NCBI RefSeq assembly: GCF_900200035.1
Contig: NZ_FZTC01000019.1
Coordinates: forward strand, 372,001 to 436,000
Origin: Klebsiella grimontii
GTDB lineage: Bacteria; Pseudomonadota; Gammaproteobacteria; Enterobacterales; Enterobacteriaceae
DNA: 64,000 nt
Direction: 5' to 3'
In this document: piece after piece, positions 33,771 to 42,364 of the stretch
How positions within the stretch are numbered: the first letter of the stretch is position 1
Layout of the letters: each line of letters starts with the position of its first letter
The notes under the pieces: generated by a model
What the model saw: the letters and a program-made list of their open reading frames with translations, nothing else
Told to the model about the DNA's origin: nothing
Databases searched by the model: none
Made by a program: the position numbers and the translations under genes

Positions 33771-33836
33771 TCACATCGTCACTCTAAGCAGCAACAAACG
33801 GGATGACCCTCAGGCTCATCCCTGAGGGCAAAGACA

Positions 33837-35369
33837 ATGGCCGACATATCATCACCTCCCTTACTCAGGCTGGAAGGGATTTCAAAACGCTACGGCGCGA
33901 CGCTCGCGCTGAACAACGTACGCTTTGATTTATTCGCCGGAGAGGTCCATGCCCTGATGGGGGAAAACGGCGCGGGTAAATCCACGCTGATGAAAATCCT
34001 CTCCGGCAACGAGCAGCGCGATAGCGGCGTTATTTTTATCGATGGACAAGCGATTGATATTCGCACGCCCCGGGACGCGCGCAAATATGGTATCGCCATT
34101 ATCCACCAGGAGCTGAACACGGTGCCGGATATGACGGTGGCGGAAAACCTGTTTCTCGGCCAGGAGCCCACCTCTTTCGCCGGTATTCTCGATCGCAAAC
34201 GGATGCACCGGGAGGCCAAAGAGAAGCTGAATCGAATTAACGCGGATATCGACCCGCAGGCGCCGCTCGGGTCATTGAGCATCGGGCGTCAGCAAATGGT
34301 GGAGATCGCCCGCGCCGTCAGTGAAAACGCGAAAGTACTGGTGCTTGATGAGCCGACCGCCGCCCTGTCGCGGGCGGAGACTCTCCAGCTATACCGGCTG
34401 ATCGCGCAGATGCGCCAGGACGGCGTCGGCATGGTCTACATCTCGCACCGCATGGAAGAGGTGTGGCAGTTGGCAAACCGGGTCACGGTGTTCCGCGACG
34501 GCACGTGGATCGGCACGGAAAACCTCGGCAACGTCTCAACCACCGATATCGTGCGCATGATGGTCGGCCGGCAAATCGTCGATCTCTATCAGCACGAGCC
34601 GCGTACGCCCGGCGACGTCCTGCTGGAAGTGCGGGATCTGGCAGGCAGTGCGACCGGCCCGGTCTCCTTTGAGGTCAGCGCGGGCGAAGTGGTGAGCATG
34701 TCCGGTCTGGTGGGCTCCGGGCGAACCGAAGTTGCCCGCCTGCTCTTCGGCGCCGATCCGCGCAGCCAGGGAAGCGTGCGCCTTGCCGGCAGGGAGAGCC
34801 AGCCGTCAGACCCCACCGCCGCTATTGCCGACGGTATTGGAATGGTGACCGAAGACCGTAAAACCCAGGGACTGTTTCTCGGTCATTCGGTTGAGCACAA
34901 CATTGATATCAGTTCGCTGGATAACTTTGTCGCCGGCGGCGTGGTTAAACGCAAAACCATCCGCGCCGCCGTCCTTGAGCAGATGCGCAGGCTGCGGCTG
35001 CGGGAAAACGCGGTTGAACTGCCCGTCAGCGCCCTGTCCGGCGGAAATCAGCAGAAAGCGGCGCTGGCGCGCTGGCTGCTGCGCGATTCGAGGCTGCTTA
35101 TCCTCGATGAACCGACCCGCGGCGTAGATATTGGCGCCAAAAGGGAAATTTACGAGCTGATAGACAGGCTCGCTCGCGCCGGCAAAGCCATCCTGGTGAT
35201 CTCTTCCGATTTGCCGGAGGCCATCGGCATCAGCGACCGCGTGCTGGTCATGCGCGGCGGGCGAATCGTCCACCAGTTCCCCTCATGTTCAGCCACGGAA
35301 GAAGAAGTGATGCTGCACGCAACAGGAACCTTTACCAGTCAATCCGGAGAATGCCATGGACAACAATAA
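33837..35369 (+). CDS. Sugar ABC transporter ATP-binding protein (RbsA-like, two domains)
   Basis: A 510-aa tandem ABC ATPase. Domain one has Walker A GENGAGKSTL, signature LSIGRQQMVEIARA and Walker B KVLVLDEPTAALS. Domain two has a degenerate Walker A region (GLVGSGRTEVARL), LSGGNQQKAALARWL and LLILDEPTRGVDIG. The degenerate second P-loop is normal for this family. It energises import. The last 14 nt overlap the permease start. Confidence 0.95.
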   Translation: MADISSPPLLRLEGISKRYGATLALNNVRFDLFAGEVHALMGENGAGKSTLMKILSGNEQRDSGVIFIDGQAIDIRTPRDARKYGIAIIHQELNTVPDMTVAENLFLGQEPTSFAGILDRKRMHREAKEKLNRINADIDPQAPLGSLSIGRQQMVEIARAVSENAKVLVLDEPTAALSRAETLQLYRLIAQMRQDGVGMVYISHRMEEVWQLANRVTVFRDGTWIGTENLGNVSTTDIVRMMVGRQIVDLYQHEPRTPGDVLLEVRDLAGSATGPVSFEVSAGEVVSMSGLVGSGRTEVARLLFGADPRSQGSVRLAGRESQPSDPTAAIADGIGMVTEDRKTQGLFLGHSVEHNIDISSLDNFVAGGVVKRKTIRAAVLEQMRRLRLRENAVELPVSALSGGNQQKAALARWLLRDSRLLILDEPTRGVDIGAKREIYELIDRLARAGKAILVISSDLPEAIGISDRVLVMRGGRIVHQFPSCSATEEEVMLHATGTFTSQSGECHGQQ

Positions 35370-36375
35370 ACCTGTGACGGAACTGCCGGTCAAAGCGCCG
35401 TTTGATTTTGCCAAATGGTGGGACCGGGTGGGGATCTTAATCGTCCTGCTGGTTTTGCTGATCCTCATGTCGACCTTCGCGCCAAACTTTAACCGCGTCG
35501 ATAATCTGCTGAATATCGCCCGTTCGATTTCCGTCAACGCCATTCTGGCGGCGGGTATGACGTTCGTCATTTTAACCAGCGGTATCGATTTATCCGTCGG
35601 GTCGATCGTCGCCGTATCCGGCGTGGTCTCGGTGGTGGCGGCGATGGCCGGGATCCCCGCGCCGCTGGCGATTCTGGCCGGGGTTGGCGTTGGCGCGCTC
35701 TGCGGTCTGCTTAACGGCGTTCTCACCGCCTATCTCGCCCTCGCGCCGTTTATCGTCACCCTCGGGACAATGACCTTCCTGCGCGGTATGGCCTACACCA
35801 TTACCGAAGGGCAGCCTATTGTTTCGAGTAGCCTTAGCTTCCGCGAGCTGGGCAACGGCTATCTTATCGGGATCCCCATCCCGGTCATTATCATGCTGGT
35901 GGTTTACCTGCTGGCGTGGTTCATTCTCGAACGCACCCGCTTTGGCCGTCACATTTACGCCGTCGGCGGCAACGCCCAGGCCGCACGCCTGGCCGGCGTA
36001 CGGGTCAAACGCGTGCTGGCGGCGGTGTATATGATTGCCGGCGTCTGCGCGGGTCTGGCGGGCATTATCTTCGCCGCCAGGGTGATTTCCGCCCAGCCTA
36101 CTGCCGGAACGGGATATGAGCTGGACGCCATTGCGGCCGTTGTCCTGGGAGGCACCAGCCTCGCCGGTGGCCGCGGGCGAATTATCGGCACCCTGATTGG
36201 CTCGATAATACTTGGCGTACTCAGTACCGGTCTGATTCTGCTCAGCGTGCCCTTTTTCACCCAACTCTTAATCAAAGGCATCGTCATCATCCTCGCCGTG
36301 GCGATTGACGGACTGAAGCAGCATCCGGAACTGTTTACCTTCTGGCGGAAAAAAGAGATCGCCCGTCCCCGCTAG
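35356..36375 (+). CDS. Sugar ABC transporter permease (RbsC-like)
   Basis: A 339-aa membrane protein with eight to ten hydrophobic segments and the family marks ILAAGMTFVILTSGIDLSVG, PFIVTLGTMTFLRGMAYT, YAVGGNAQAARLAGVRV, GYELDAIAAVVLGGTSLAGG. It overlaps the ATPase gene and starts with a good ribosome site (CCGGAGAATGCC). Confidence 0.95.
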   Translation: MDNNKPVTELPVKAPFDFAKWWDRVGILIVLLVLLILMSTFAPNFNRVDNLLNIARSISVNAILAAGMTFVILTSGIDLSVGSIVAVSGVVSVVAAMAGIPAPLAILAGVGVGALCGLLNGVLTAYLALAPFIVTLGTMTFLRGMAYTITEGQPIVSSSLSFRELGNGYLIGIPIPVIIMLVVYLLAWFILERTRFGRHIYAVGGNAQAARLAGVRVKRVLAAVYMIAGVCAGLAGIIFAARVISAQPTAGTGYELDAIAAVVLGGTSLAGGRGRIIGTLIGSIILGVLSTGLILLSVPFFTQLLIKGIVIILAVAIDGLKQHPELFTFWRKKEIARPR

Positions 36376-36397
36376 CTTTCCCTGACGCGTTGTTTAT

Positions 36398-36420
36398 CCG
36401 CCGCATCGGCGGCGGGTTTT
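36398..36420 (+). terminator. Intercistronic terminator-like hairpin
   Basis: CCGCCG-CAT-CGGCGG followed by CGGGTTTT lies between the permease and the unknown 455-aa gene. It may partly terminate transcription so that the downstream enzyme genes are expressed less than the transporter. Confidence 0.5.
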
Positions 36421-36452
36421 CGTTTGCTTAAAATCTGATGGAGTACACGCCC

Positions 36453-37820
36453 ATGACATACCACATTACCCTGACGGACCCGATGAATGGCCCCCGGGAT
36501 CGCGAACCGATTACGTTTACCCTCCCGGAGAGGCTGGCGGAACCTCTGTGGTGGGCCATTACCGACGAGGACGAGCGGATCCTTTGCCAGCGCCTCGAGC
36601 ATGAATCGTCGGTAAGCAGTACCGCTTTTATCGCGACGGTCAGCTTCAGCGGCACCCTTAAGATGCGGCTTGACCGGCCGCTCACGGCGGCTGAAGTCGA
36701 TGACATATCCGGTATCCAGACGCTGCCCGGCCGGGAGAGCGACTGTTTTGCGCGCCTCAATACCGGCTGTTTCGATTTGGAAATGTGTCGGGGAACCGCT
36801 CAGGGCGTCGGTTCATCAAAATGGGGGCTGCGCCATTTCCGCGCTCTGCAGGACGGCGTCGAACTGCTTCCTTCGGGGAATAACGCCATCGGCGGTTTTT
36901 ACGGTCCGTTCTTTACCCCGGAGAACGGACTGATTAACCCGCCGGAGCATACCGTCGTTGATATTGAGGTCGTTGAACAGGGTCCGGTCTATCATCACTA
37001 CCGCATGCGCGGCGCGATCCCCGACGGGTTATTACCGGAGCTGCGCGGTAAGCGCTTCGCCATCGACTGGAAATTTAGCTGGAACACGCCGTGGTTTCAG
37101 CGGCGCTACTGGGTGGATGACTTTTCGACGGTGATCAACGGCCGTTCGGTGACCAACAAGATCACCGTCGGCGACGAATTTGAGAGCGGTCCGGGAAACC
37201 TGCTGTTCGACCGCTTCGCGGCCTACGGCGGCACCCGCTACCGCGCGGGCGACCCCTACGCCGAAGAGCTGGCGGCGATGGTGGCCAATACCGTCGCCAC
37301 ATCGGAAAATCAAAGCCCGAAATTTGCCGAATTCCGCGAACAGCTCACCGATATGGCTTCTGCCCACTGGGATCTCTACTGGCGGATGTTCTGTCGCTGG
37401 GAGCACGTGCTGGATGAAGCGGAGATTCGCGAACGGCTGAGTCAGGTGCGCGCCCGAGCGCATCTTCGGGCCGATCTGACCGAGCGGGAATGGCTGTTGA
37501 CCGATTCGCCGGTTAACGTTTCCGCCGTCGCGGATGAAACCATCTTCCCCGGGCCGGCCAGTAAAACCGTCGAGTATGATTCGGCTAGCGGCCGGGCGAT
37601 GATCTGGTGGACCTCCCGCCCCTCCGGCGCGTTTCAGATAGTCCAGCGCCGCCAGTCCGGATGGGTTAACTGGGGCAGCAACGGCGAAAATGAGTGTCCG
37701 GAGCTCCCCGTCGGCGTCGAGATCAAGACCGCCTGCGGGATCTTCGCCGAAAACTGGATGCAGATCGCCGATCGGCTGGAAACCCCGCCGGTGGTCACGG
37801 TACGTAAAGGAGATAACTGA
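36453..37820 (+). CDS. Unrecognised 455-aa protein in a sugar-utilisation operon
   Basis: The ATG at 36453 (MTYHITLTDP) has TGATGGAG nine bases upstream; an ATG at 36438 lacks spacing. The protein is cytosolic by appearance: no signal peptide or membrane segment. It is rich in Trp, Tyr and Arg, with strand-rich segments (FAIDWKFSWNTPWFQRRYWV, TNKITVGDEFESGPGN) and a helical stretch (AHWDLYWRMFCRWEHVLDEA). This pattern suggests a beta-sandwich or glycan-active enzyme, but I recognise no family. Its stop overlaps the PfkB kinase start (TGATG), so it is part of the pathway, possibly the hydrolase, lyase or isomerase that feeds the kinase. Confidence 0.75.
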   Translation: MTYHITLTDPMNGPRDREPITFTLPERLAEPLWWAITDEDERILCQRLEHESSVSSTAFIATVSFSGTLKMRLDRPLTAAEVDDISGIQTLPGRESDCFARLNTGCFDLEMCRGTAQGVGSSKWGLRHFRALQDGVELLPSGNNAIGGFYGPFFTPENGLINPPEHTVVDIEVVEQGPVYHHYRMRGAIPDGLLPELRGKRFAIDWKFSWNTPWFQRRYWVDDFSTVINGRSVTNKITVGDEFESGPGNLLFDRFAAYGGTRYRAGDPYAEELAAMVANTVATSENQSPKFAEFREQLTDMASAHWDLYWRMFCRWEHVLDEAEIRERLSQVRARAHLRADLTEREWLLTDSPVNVSAVADETIFPGPASKTVEYDSASGRAMIWWTSRPSGAFQIVQRRQSGWVNWGSNGENECPELPVGVEIKTACGIFAENWMQIADRLETPPVVTVRKGDN

Positions 37821-38764
37821 TGATCCTCTGCTGCGGAGAAGCCCTCATCGACATGCTGCCCTGCCAGAGCCGCGAAAATGACCCCGCTTTTACTCCCTGC
37901 GTCGGCGGAGCGGCATTTAATACCGCCGTCGCCCTGGGCCGTCAGGGGATGGCGGTCAGTCTGTTTTCCGGTTTATCGGATGACTTTATGGGCGATATGC
38001 TGCGCCACACGCTTGACGCATCCGGCGTGGATTATTCGCCCTCAACCCGCGCGCCGCTGCCAACCACGCTGGCCTTCGTCAGGCTGGTAGGCGGTCAGGC
38101 CCGCTATACCTTTTACGATGAAAATAGCGCCGGCAGAATGCTGAGGGAAAGCGACCTGCCGGAACTCGGAGATGATGTCGCCGCCGTGTTGTTCGGCTGC
38201 ATCAGCCTCATCGCGGAGCCGTGCGGCAGCGTTTATGAAACGCTGATGGCGCGAGAGGCGCCGCGCCGGGTGATGTACCTCGACCCCAATATCCGTGAAA
38301 TTTTCATCGCGGATCGGCAGAAGCACCTGGCGCGCATGAGGCGCATGATTGCGCTGGCGGATATCGTCAAGCTTTCCGATGAAGACCTCGCGTGGTTTGC
38401 CGAACCCGGCGAAGAGCATGAGGTCATCCGCCGCTGGCTGACGCTGGGACCAAAGCTTATTGTGGTTACCCGCGGGGCAGACGGCGCCGATGCCTGGACC
38501 GCAGATTTTCATCTTCACGTGCCCGCGATTCGCGTCGCGGTGGCCGATACCGTCGGCGCGGGAGATACGGTGAATGCCGGTATTCTCGCCAGCCTTTCGC
38601 AGGCCGGGCTTCTTGAAAAAGAGAAGCTAGTGACACTGTCACGTGAGCAGGTTTGCCGCGCGGTCGATCTGGGGATGCGCGCCGCCGCGGTGACGGTTTC
38701 CAGGCCAGGAGCTAACCCGCCCTGGGACCATGAACTCCGAAGTCAGCAGAGACCTTGCCTGTAA
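37820..38764 (+). CDS. PfkB-family carbohydrate kinase
   Basis: A 314-aa ribokinase/fructokinase-type enzyme. N-terminal CCGEALIDMLP, GGAAFNTAVALGRQG and GLSDDFMGDML form the first PfkB signature; VADTVGAGDTVNAGI with catalytic Asp249 is the second. It phosphorylates a free sugar from the ABC transporter, most likely a ketose or pentose. The ATG overlaps the upstream TGA. Confidence 0.93.
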   Translation: MILCCGEALIDMLPCQSRENDPAFTPCVGGAAFNTAVALGRQGMAVSLFSGLSDDFMGDMLRHTLDASGVDYSPSTRAPLPTTLAFVRLVGGQARYTFYDENSAGRMLRESDLPELGDDVAAVLFGCISLIAEPCGSVYETLMAREAPRRVMYLDPNIREIFIADRQKHLARMRRMIALADIVKLSDEDLAWFAEPGEEHEVIRRWLTLGPKLIVVTRGADGADAWTADFHLHVPAIRVAVADTVGAGDTVNAGILASLSQAGLLEKEKLVTLSREQVCRAVDLGMRAAAVTVSRPGANPPWDHELRSQQRPCL

Positions 38765-38779
38765 ACAACGGAAAACCGG

Positions 38780-38818
38780 ATGAGGGTCTGCAACCGCGCG
38801 TATCGACAGACCCTTATC
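38780..38818 (+). terminator. Terminator of the LacI/ABC operon
   Basis: GATGAGGGTCTG pairs with CAGACCCTTATC (one G-T pair), with a 15-nt loop, 15 nt after the kinase stop and followed shortly by AGTTTTTA. Confidence 0.6.
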
Positions 38819-38983
38819 ATTAGTTTTTATGGATATGATTTAGGTCCCAATTATTGAATGAAAGCTAAACCAGCTTCATTTATTCATGGGTTATTGCCGA
38901 CTAATCCATTAATATCAGGCAATTAGATCGGCATTCAATTTTTGCCCTTCTCGCTAATGGACATCAGGGACAGGAGGTCAATA

Positions 38984-39124
38984 ATGAAAATGAATCAATG
39001 GTTTGTACGTTTGCGTAATACTCCCATTCCGCAGCGCAAGCTGCATCCGGCGAAATGGCTGACGCTGATCGCCTTTCTGCTGCTGCTGGCGCAGCTGGCG
39101 GTAGAGTCTTTGCTCTCGGTATAA
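38984..39124 (+). CDS. 46-aa single-span membrane protein
   Basis: ATG at 38984 is preceded by a perfect AGGAGG at six-base spacing. The peptide has a basic, proline-containing N-terminus (MKMNQWFVRLRNTPIPQRK) and one transmembrane helix (WLTLIAFLLLLAQLAVESLL), positive-inside. It resembles the many small bitopic proteins of enterobacteria, whose roles are mostly to bind and tune larger membrane proteins. No family recognised. It stands between the ABC operon and the GlpP-linked operon. Confidence 0.65.
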   Translation: MKMNQWFVRLRNTPIPQRKLHPAKWLTLIAFLLLLAQLAVESLLSV

Positions 39125-39191
39125 GCACAATAAAAATGGGCTTTAGTGTCAAAGCGCGCCAGCACTAATAAGATTAAACTCAAATCTAATT

Positions 39192-39207
39192 CGTGATAAG
39201 CATCTCA
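39192..39207 (+). promoter_or_regulatory. Possible CRP site upstream of the GlpP-linked operon
   Basis: CGTGA-TAAGCA-TCTCA fits the CRP half-site pattern TGTGA-N6-TCACA at 8 of 10 positions. It lies about 230 nt before the aldolase start. Catabolite control would be natural here; the match alone is weak. Confidence 0.35.
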
Positions 39208-39272
39208 GTTTATCAACAACGGCTAGACAGAAAGAACTCAGGCATGCTAGTAATTAATTCAAGCAAGGGAAC

Positions 39273-39299
39273 GGATTTAAATTAAACGCCATTTAAACC
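39273..39299 (+). ncRNA. Leader hairpin of the GlpP-linked operon
   Basis: GGATTTAAAT pairs with ATTTAAACC (one bulged A) upstream of the leader terminator. A further repeat TTGATAAT...ATTATCAA (39324-39331 / 39350-39357) stands between this hairpin and the terminator. Either could form part of an RNA target for an antiterminator. Confidence 0.35.
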
Positions 39300-39373
39300 C
39301 TACCCATAAGGCTGAAAAATTAATTGATAATGGTTTGGCTTACTGAACGATTATCAAAAGGGTAAGTGAATCG

Positions 39374-39418
39374 AAGGCCCTCAGAGACGAAAGTTTCTGA
39401 GGGCCTTTTTGTTTTTTT
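39374..39418 (+). terminator. Leader terminator (candidate GlpP-controlled attenuator)
   Basis: A 12-bp perfect stem (AAGGCCCTCAGA / TCTGAGGGCCTT), extended by three pairs and capped by a GAAA tetraloop, is followed by TTTG and seven T residues. It ends about 20 nt before the aldolase start codon, with no room for a promoter between them. Transcripts starting upstream must read through it to express the operon. The second gene encodes a GlpP-type RNA antiterminator. Confidence 0.85.
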
Positions 39419-39437
39419 CTCTCACAGGAGTTAATCA

Positions 39438-40226
39438 ATGTCTAAAGAACGTCGTCTCTCCCGAATTTTCGCAAAAGATGGTAAATCAGTCACTCTGGCG
39501 CTGGATGGCTACTATTTTTCCAGCAACACAAATGGTATTGATAATACGATAAAGCAGCTCCCGGTACTGGTCGAAAATGGCCTGGATTGCGCGCTGGTGA
39601 CCTGGGGTATGTTGAAAAATTTTCGCGAAATTTTCAACAGCGTTCCCGTTGTATTACGCGTCGATAGCACAGTGAGTATTTTTGATAATACCGTTCCCGA
39701 TACCACCCCTGTTTTTTCTATCGAAGATGCGCTGAAAGTGGCTGCTGATGGCGTGGTGTGCATGACCTTCCCCGGCGCGTTCAATGAAGAGAAAACGCAT
39801 ATCATGGCCATGCAGCTGGCGCAGGCGGCCGATCGCTGGAGCATGCCGCTGATAGTGGAATCTCTGCCCTATGGCTATCCCGTCACCAGCGACGACTCCA
39901 ATAATCCGGCTATCATCGCCGCCTCGGCCCGCGTCGCCGTTGAGCTCGGCGCGGATGTCATCAAAACCCGCTTTACCGGTACCGAAGACGATAGACTCAT
40001 CGTCGAAGCCGCCGGAGTGCCGGTGCTCGCGCTCGGCGGCCCTAAAACCGGCATCGACGGCTATTTTAAATTTGTTCATCACTGTATGCAGGTGGGAGCA
40101 AAAGGCGTGGCGGTGGGTCGCAATATTACGCAGGACCCACGGCCAGAAAAAGTAGTAGCAGGTCTGAATGCCATCATCCATGAAAATGCCACAGCGGAAG
40201 ATGCTTACAGCCTCTACATGGTTTAA
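39438..40226 (+). CDS. Class I aldolase, DeoC/LsrF/FbaB-type family
   Basis: A 262-aa TIM-barrel aldolase. Lys176 in GADVIKTRFTGTEDD is the likely Schiff-base residue. Other marks are LALDGYYFSS, GLDCALVTWGML, MPLIVESLPYGYPV and VGRNITQDPRPEKVV, as in LsrF and archaeal-type fructose-bisphosphate aldolases. It probably cleaves the final phosphorylated intermediate of the pathway. It is first in the operon, directly behind the leader terminator, with CACAGGAG as ribosome site. Confidence 0.87.
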   Translation: MSKERRLSRIFAKDGKSVTLALDGYYFSSNTNGIDNTIKQLPVLVENGLDCALVTWGMLKNFREIFNSVPVVLRVDSTVSIFDNTVPDTTPVFSIEDALKVAADGVVCMTFPGAFNEEKTHIMAMQLAQAADRWSMPLIVESLPYGYPVTSDDSNNPAIIAASARVAVELGADVIKTRFTGTEDDRLIVEAAGVPVLALGGPKTGIDGYFKFVHHCMQVGAKGVAVGRNITQDPRPEKVVAGLNAIIHENATAEDAYSLYMV

Positions 40227-40242
40227 ACATACGGGTATTAAT

Positions 40243-40794
40243 ATGCACTTAAATAACACCATCATTCCTTCCGTCAGAAAATATAAACATTTTGAGCAGG
40301 CGCTGTCTTGTTCATCAGAATACGTACTGTTATCCGAAGCGAATATCGGCAACTTACAGTCGCTGATTGGTAAATGTCATCAAAGCGGCAAAAAAGTACT
40401 TATTCACCTGGAGCTATTGGGCGGTTTTAAACCCGACCAGGCGGGGATTAGTCTGCTCAAAAATTACTACAAGGTTGATGGTGTTATTTCTTCCAATCTC
40501 TCGGCCCTACGCCATGCAAAAAAAGAGGGATTGTTAACTATCTTTCGGGTACTGCTGATCGACTCACGTTCGCTGGATCAGTCCATCGATATTGTTAAGC
40601 ATAACCCGCCGGATGCCATTGAGATCTTACCTGCTGAATATGCCTGCCAGTGTCTGGAATTGATTAGCCGGAATTTAAAAGGCTTTGACGTGATATTCAT
40701 CGCCGGAGGCTTTGTTAAGCGGAAATACCTTGTAGATAAAATATTCCATGCCGGATTTAAAGGAATTACCAGCAGCGAACCCGGATTATGGTAA
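40243..40794 (+). CDS. GlpP-family RNA antiterminator homologue
   Basis: A 183-aa protein that aligns by eye along its length with Bacillus GlpP, the glycerol-3-phosphate-responsive antiterminator (192 aa). Shared features are NTIIPSVRKYKHFEQALS at the start, KVLIHLELLGGFKPDQAG, VDGVISSNLSALRHAKKEG, PDAIEILP, FIAGGFVKRKYLVDKI, and the C-terminal TSSEPGLW. The fold is a TIM barrel binding a phosphorylated ligand; GlpP binds leader mRNA and prevents termination. The ATG at 40243 was chosen because longer frames overlap the aldolase gene and lack homology. A leader terminator is present at 39374-39418, making autogenous control of this operon likely. Confidence 0.87.
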   Translation: MHLNNTIIPSVRKYKHFEQALSCSSEYVLLSEANIGNLQSLIGKCHQSGKKVLIHLELLGGFKPDQAGISLLKNYYKVDGVISSNLSALRHAKKEGLLTIFRVLLIDSRSLDQSIDIVKHNPPDAIEILPAEYACQCLELISRNLKGFDVIFIAGGFVKRKYLVDKIFHAGFKGITSSEPGLW

Positions 40795-40814
40795 CTCATA
40801 AGGAGTCCACGCGA

Positions 40815-42353
40815 ATGAAAGAACACTATGTCATGGGCATTGATAATGGCGGAACCGTTACAAAAGCGGCGATTTACGATCGAAGCGGCAACGTGGTCGC
40901 TATCGCGTCGCAGTCAACGCAAATGCTGACGCCAAAAGAATTTCATACCGAGCGCGATATCAACGAACTCTGGGCGGCTAACGTTGAAGTCATTAAAAAA
41001 GCCATCGCGCAGTCGGGTATCGACGCCAGCCAAATCAAAGGCGTGGCGGTAACCGGCCACGGCAACGGGCTGTATATGGTGGATGAAACCGGTGCCCCGG
41101 TGCGCAACGGAATTATCTCCACCGACAGCCGGGCTAAGGCCTGGGTTGAAAAGTGGTACCGCGAGCCGACGTTCGTTAGCGATATTTTGCCCAAAACCAT
41201 GCAGTCCATCTGGGCCGGGCAGCCCGTCGCCCTCCTCGCCTGGCTAAAAGAGTACGAGCCGGAAACGCTGAACAAAGCGCGCTACATTTTCATGGTCAAA
41301 GATCTGATTCGTTTTTACCTGACCGGTGAAGCCTTTCTCGAACTTACCGATATCTCAGGAACCAACCTGATTAACGTTCGCGACCGCGACTATGACGCCT
41401 CGCTGCTGGCCTGGTGGGGGCTCGGCGATCTGCGCGACAAGCTTCCGCCGATTAAACGCTCCACCGATTGCTGCGGCTACATAACCGACGAGGTGGCGCA
41501 GCTGACCGGTTTGTGCGCCGGGACGCCGGTTTCCGGCGGCGTTTTTGATATCTCGGCTTCTTCCGTGGCTTCCGGGATCAATACGTTGGATAAGCTGGCT
41601 ATTATTACCGGGACCTGGAGCATTAACGAATACGTGACCGACCATCCGGTTATTGACCAGGATCTGTTTATGACCTCGATCTATCCGATTGAGGGTAAAT
41701 GGCTAATCACCGAGGCCAGCCCCACTTCCGCCAGCAATCTGGAGTGGTTTATCAATAACTTTATGGAGGGCGATCGCGCGGCCGCTTCCGCGCAAGGTAT
41801 GTCCGTCTACGATCTGTGCAATGAGCTGGTTTCCACAACGACGCCCGCTGAGAGCCACCTGCTGTTCTTCCCGTTTGTCTTCGGCTCTAACACCATCCCG
41901 GATGCTTCTGCGGGGTTTATCGGCCTGAATAGTTTCCATAAAAAAGCGCATTTTCTGCGCGCTATCTATGAAGGCGTCGCCTTCAGCCACCTTTATCACA
42001 CCGAACGTTTACGCAACATCAACCCACAGTTAAGCCGCACCATTCGGATTGCAGGCGGCGTCACCCACTCTCCGGTTTGGTTACAGGTATTTGCCGACAT
42101 TTTTCAGTCCACGCTGGAAATTGTCGACGTGAAAGAGCACGGCACGCTCGGCACCGCGATGACCGCGGCGGTGATGGTTGGCTGGTTTGATGACGTTTTC
42201 GACGCCTCAAATGCAATGGTGCGCGTCTCGCGAACCGTCACGCCGAACCCCGACAACAACAAGGTCTATCAGGATAAGTATCAGCTCTACAAAAATCTGT
42301 TAGCGGAAATGCAGTCTCCGTGGAAAAGCTGCAGCAACTACATCACGCATTAA
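40815..42353 (+). CDS. FGGY-family carbohydrate kinase
   Basis: A 512-aa kinase: N-terminal phosphate loop MGIDNGGTVTKAAIYD, substrate region GVAVTGHGNGLYMVD, the second-domain motif PVSGGVFDISASSVASG with the catalytic Asp, and RIAGGVTHSPVWLQVFADI with LGTAMTAAV in the adenosine-binding part. It is nearest in feel to the L-xylulose/xylulose kinase branch. It phosphorylates an unmodified sugar or polyol. AAGGAG precedes ATG 40815. Confidence 0.9.
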   Translation: MKEHYVMGIDNGGTVTKAAIYDRSGNVVAIASQSTQMLTPKEFHTERDINELWAANVEVIKKAIAQSGIDASQIKGVAVTGHGNGLYMVDETGAPVRNGIISTDSRAKAWVEKWYREPTFVSDILPKTMQSIWAGQPVALLAWLKEYEPETLNKARYIFMVKDLIRFYLTGEAFLELTDISGTNLINVRDRDYDASLLAWWGLGDLRDKLPPIKRSTDCCGYITDEVAQLTGLCAGTPVSGGVFDISASSVASGINTLDKLAIITGTWSINEYVTDHPVIDQDLFMTSIYPIEGKWLITEASPTSASNLEWFINNFMEGDRAAASAQGMSVYDLCNELVSTTTPAESHLLFFPFVFGSNTIPDASAGFIGLNSFHKKAHFLRAIYEGVAFSHLYHTERLRNINPQLSRTIRIAGGVTHSPVWLQVFADIFQSTLEIVDVKEHGTLGTAMTAAVMVGWFDDVFDASNAMVRVSRTVTPNPDNNKVYQDKYQLYKNLLAEMQSPWKSCSNYITH

Positions 42354-42364
42354 GCGAGGAAAGT

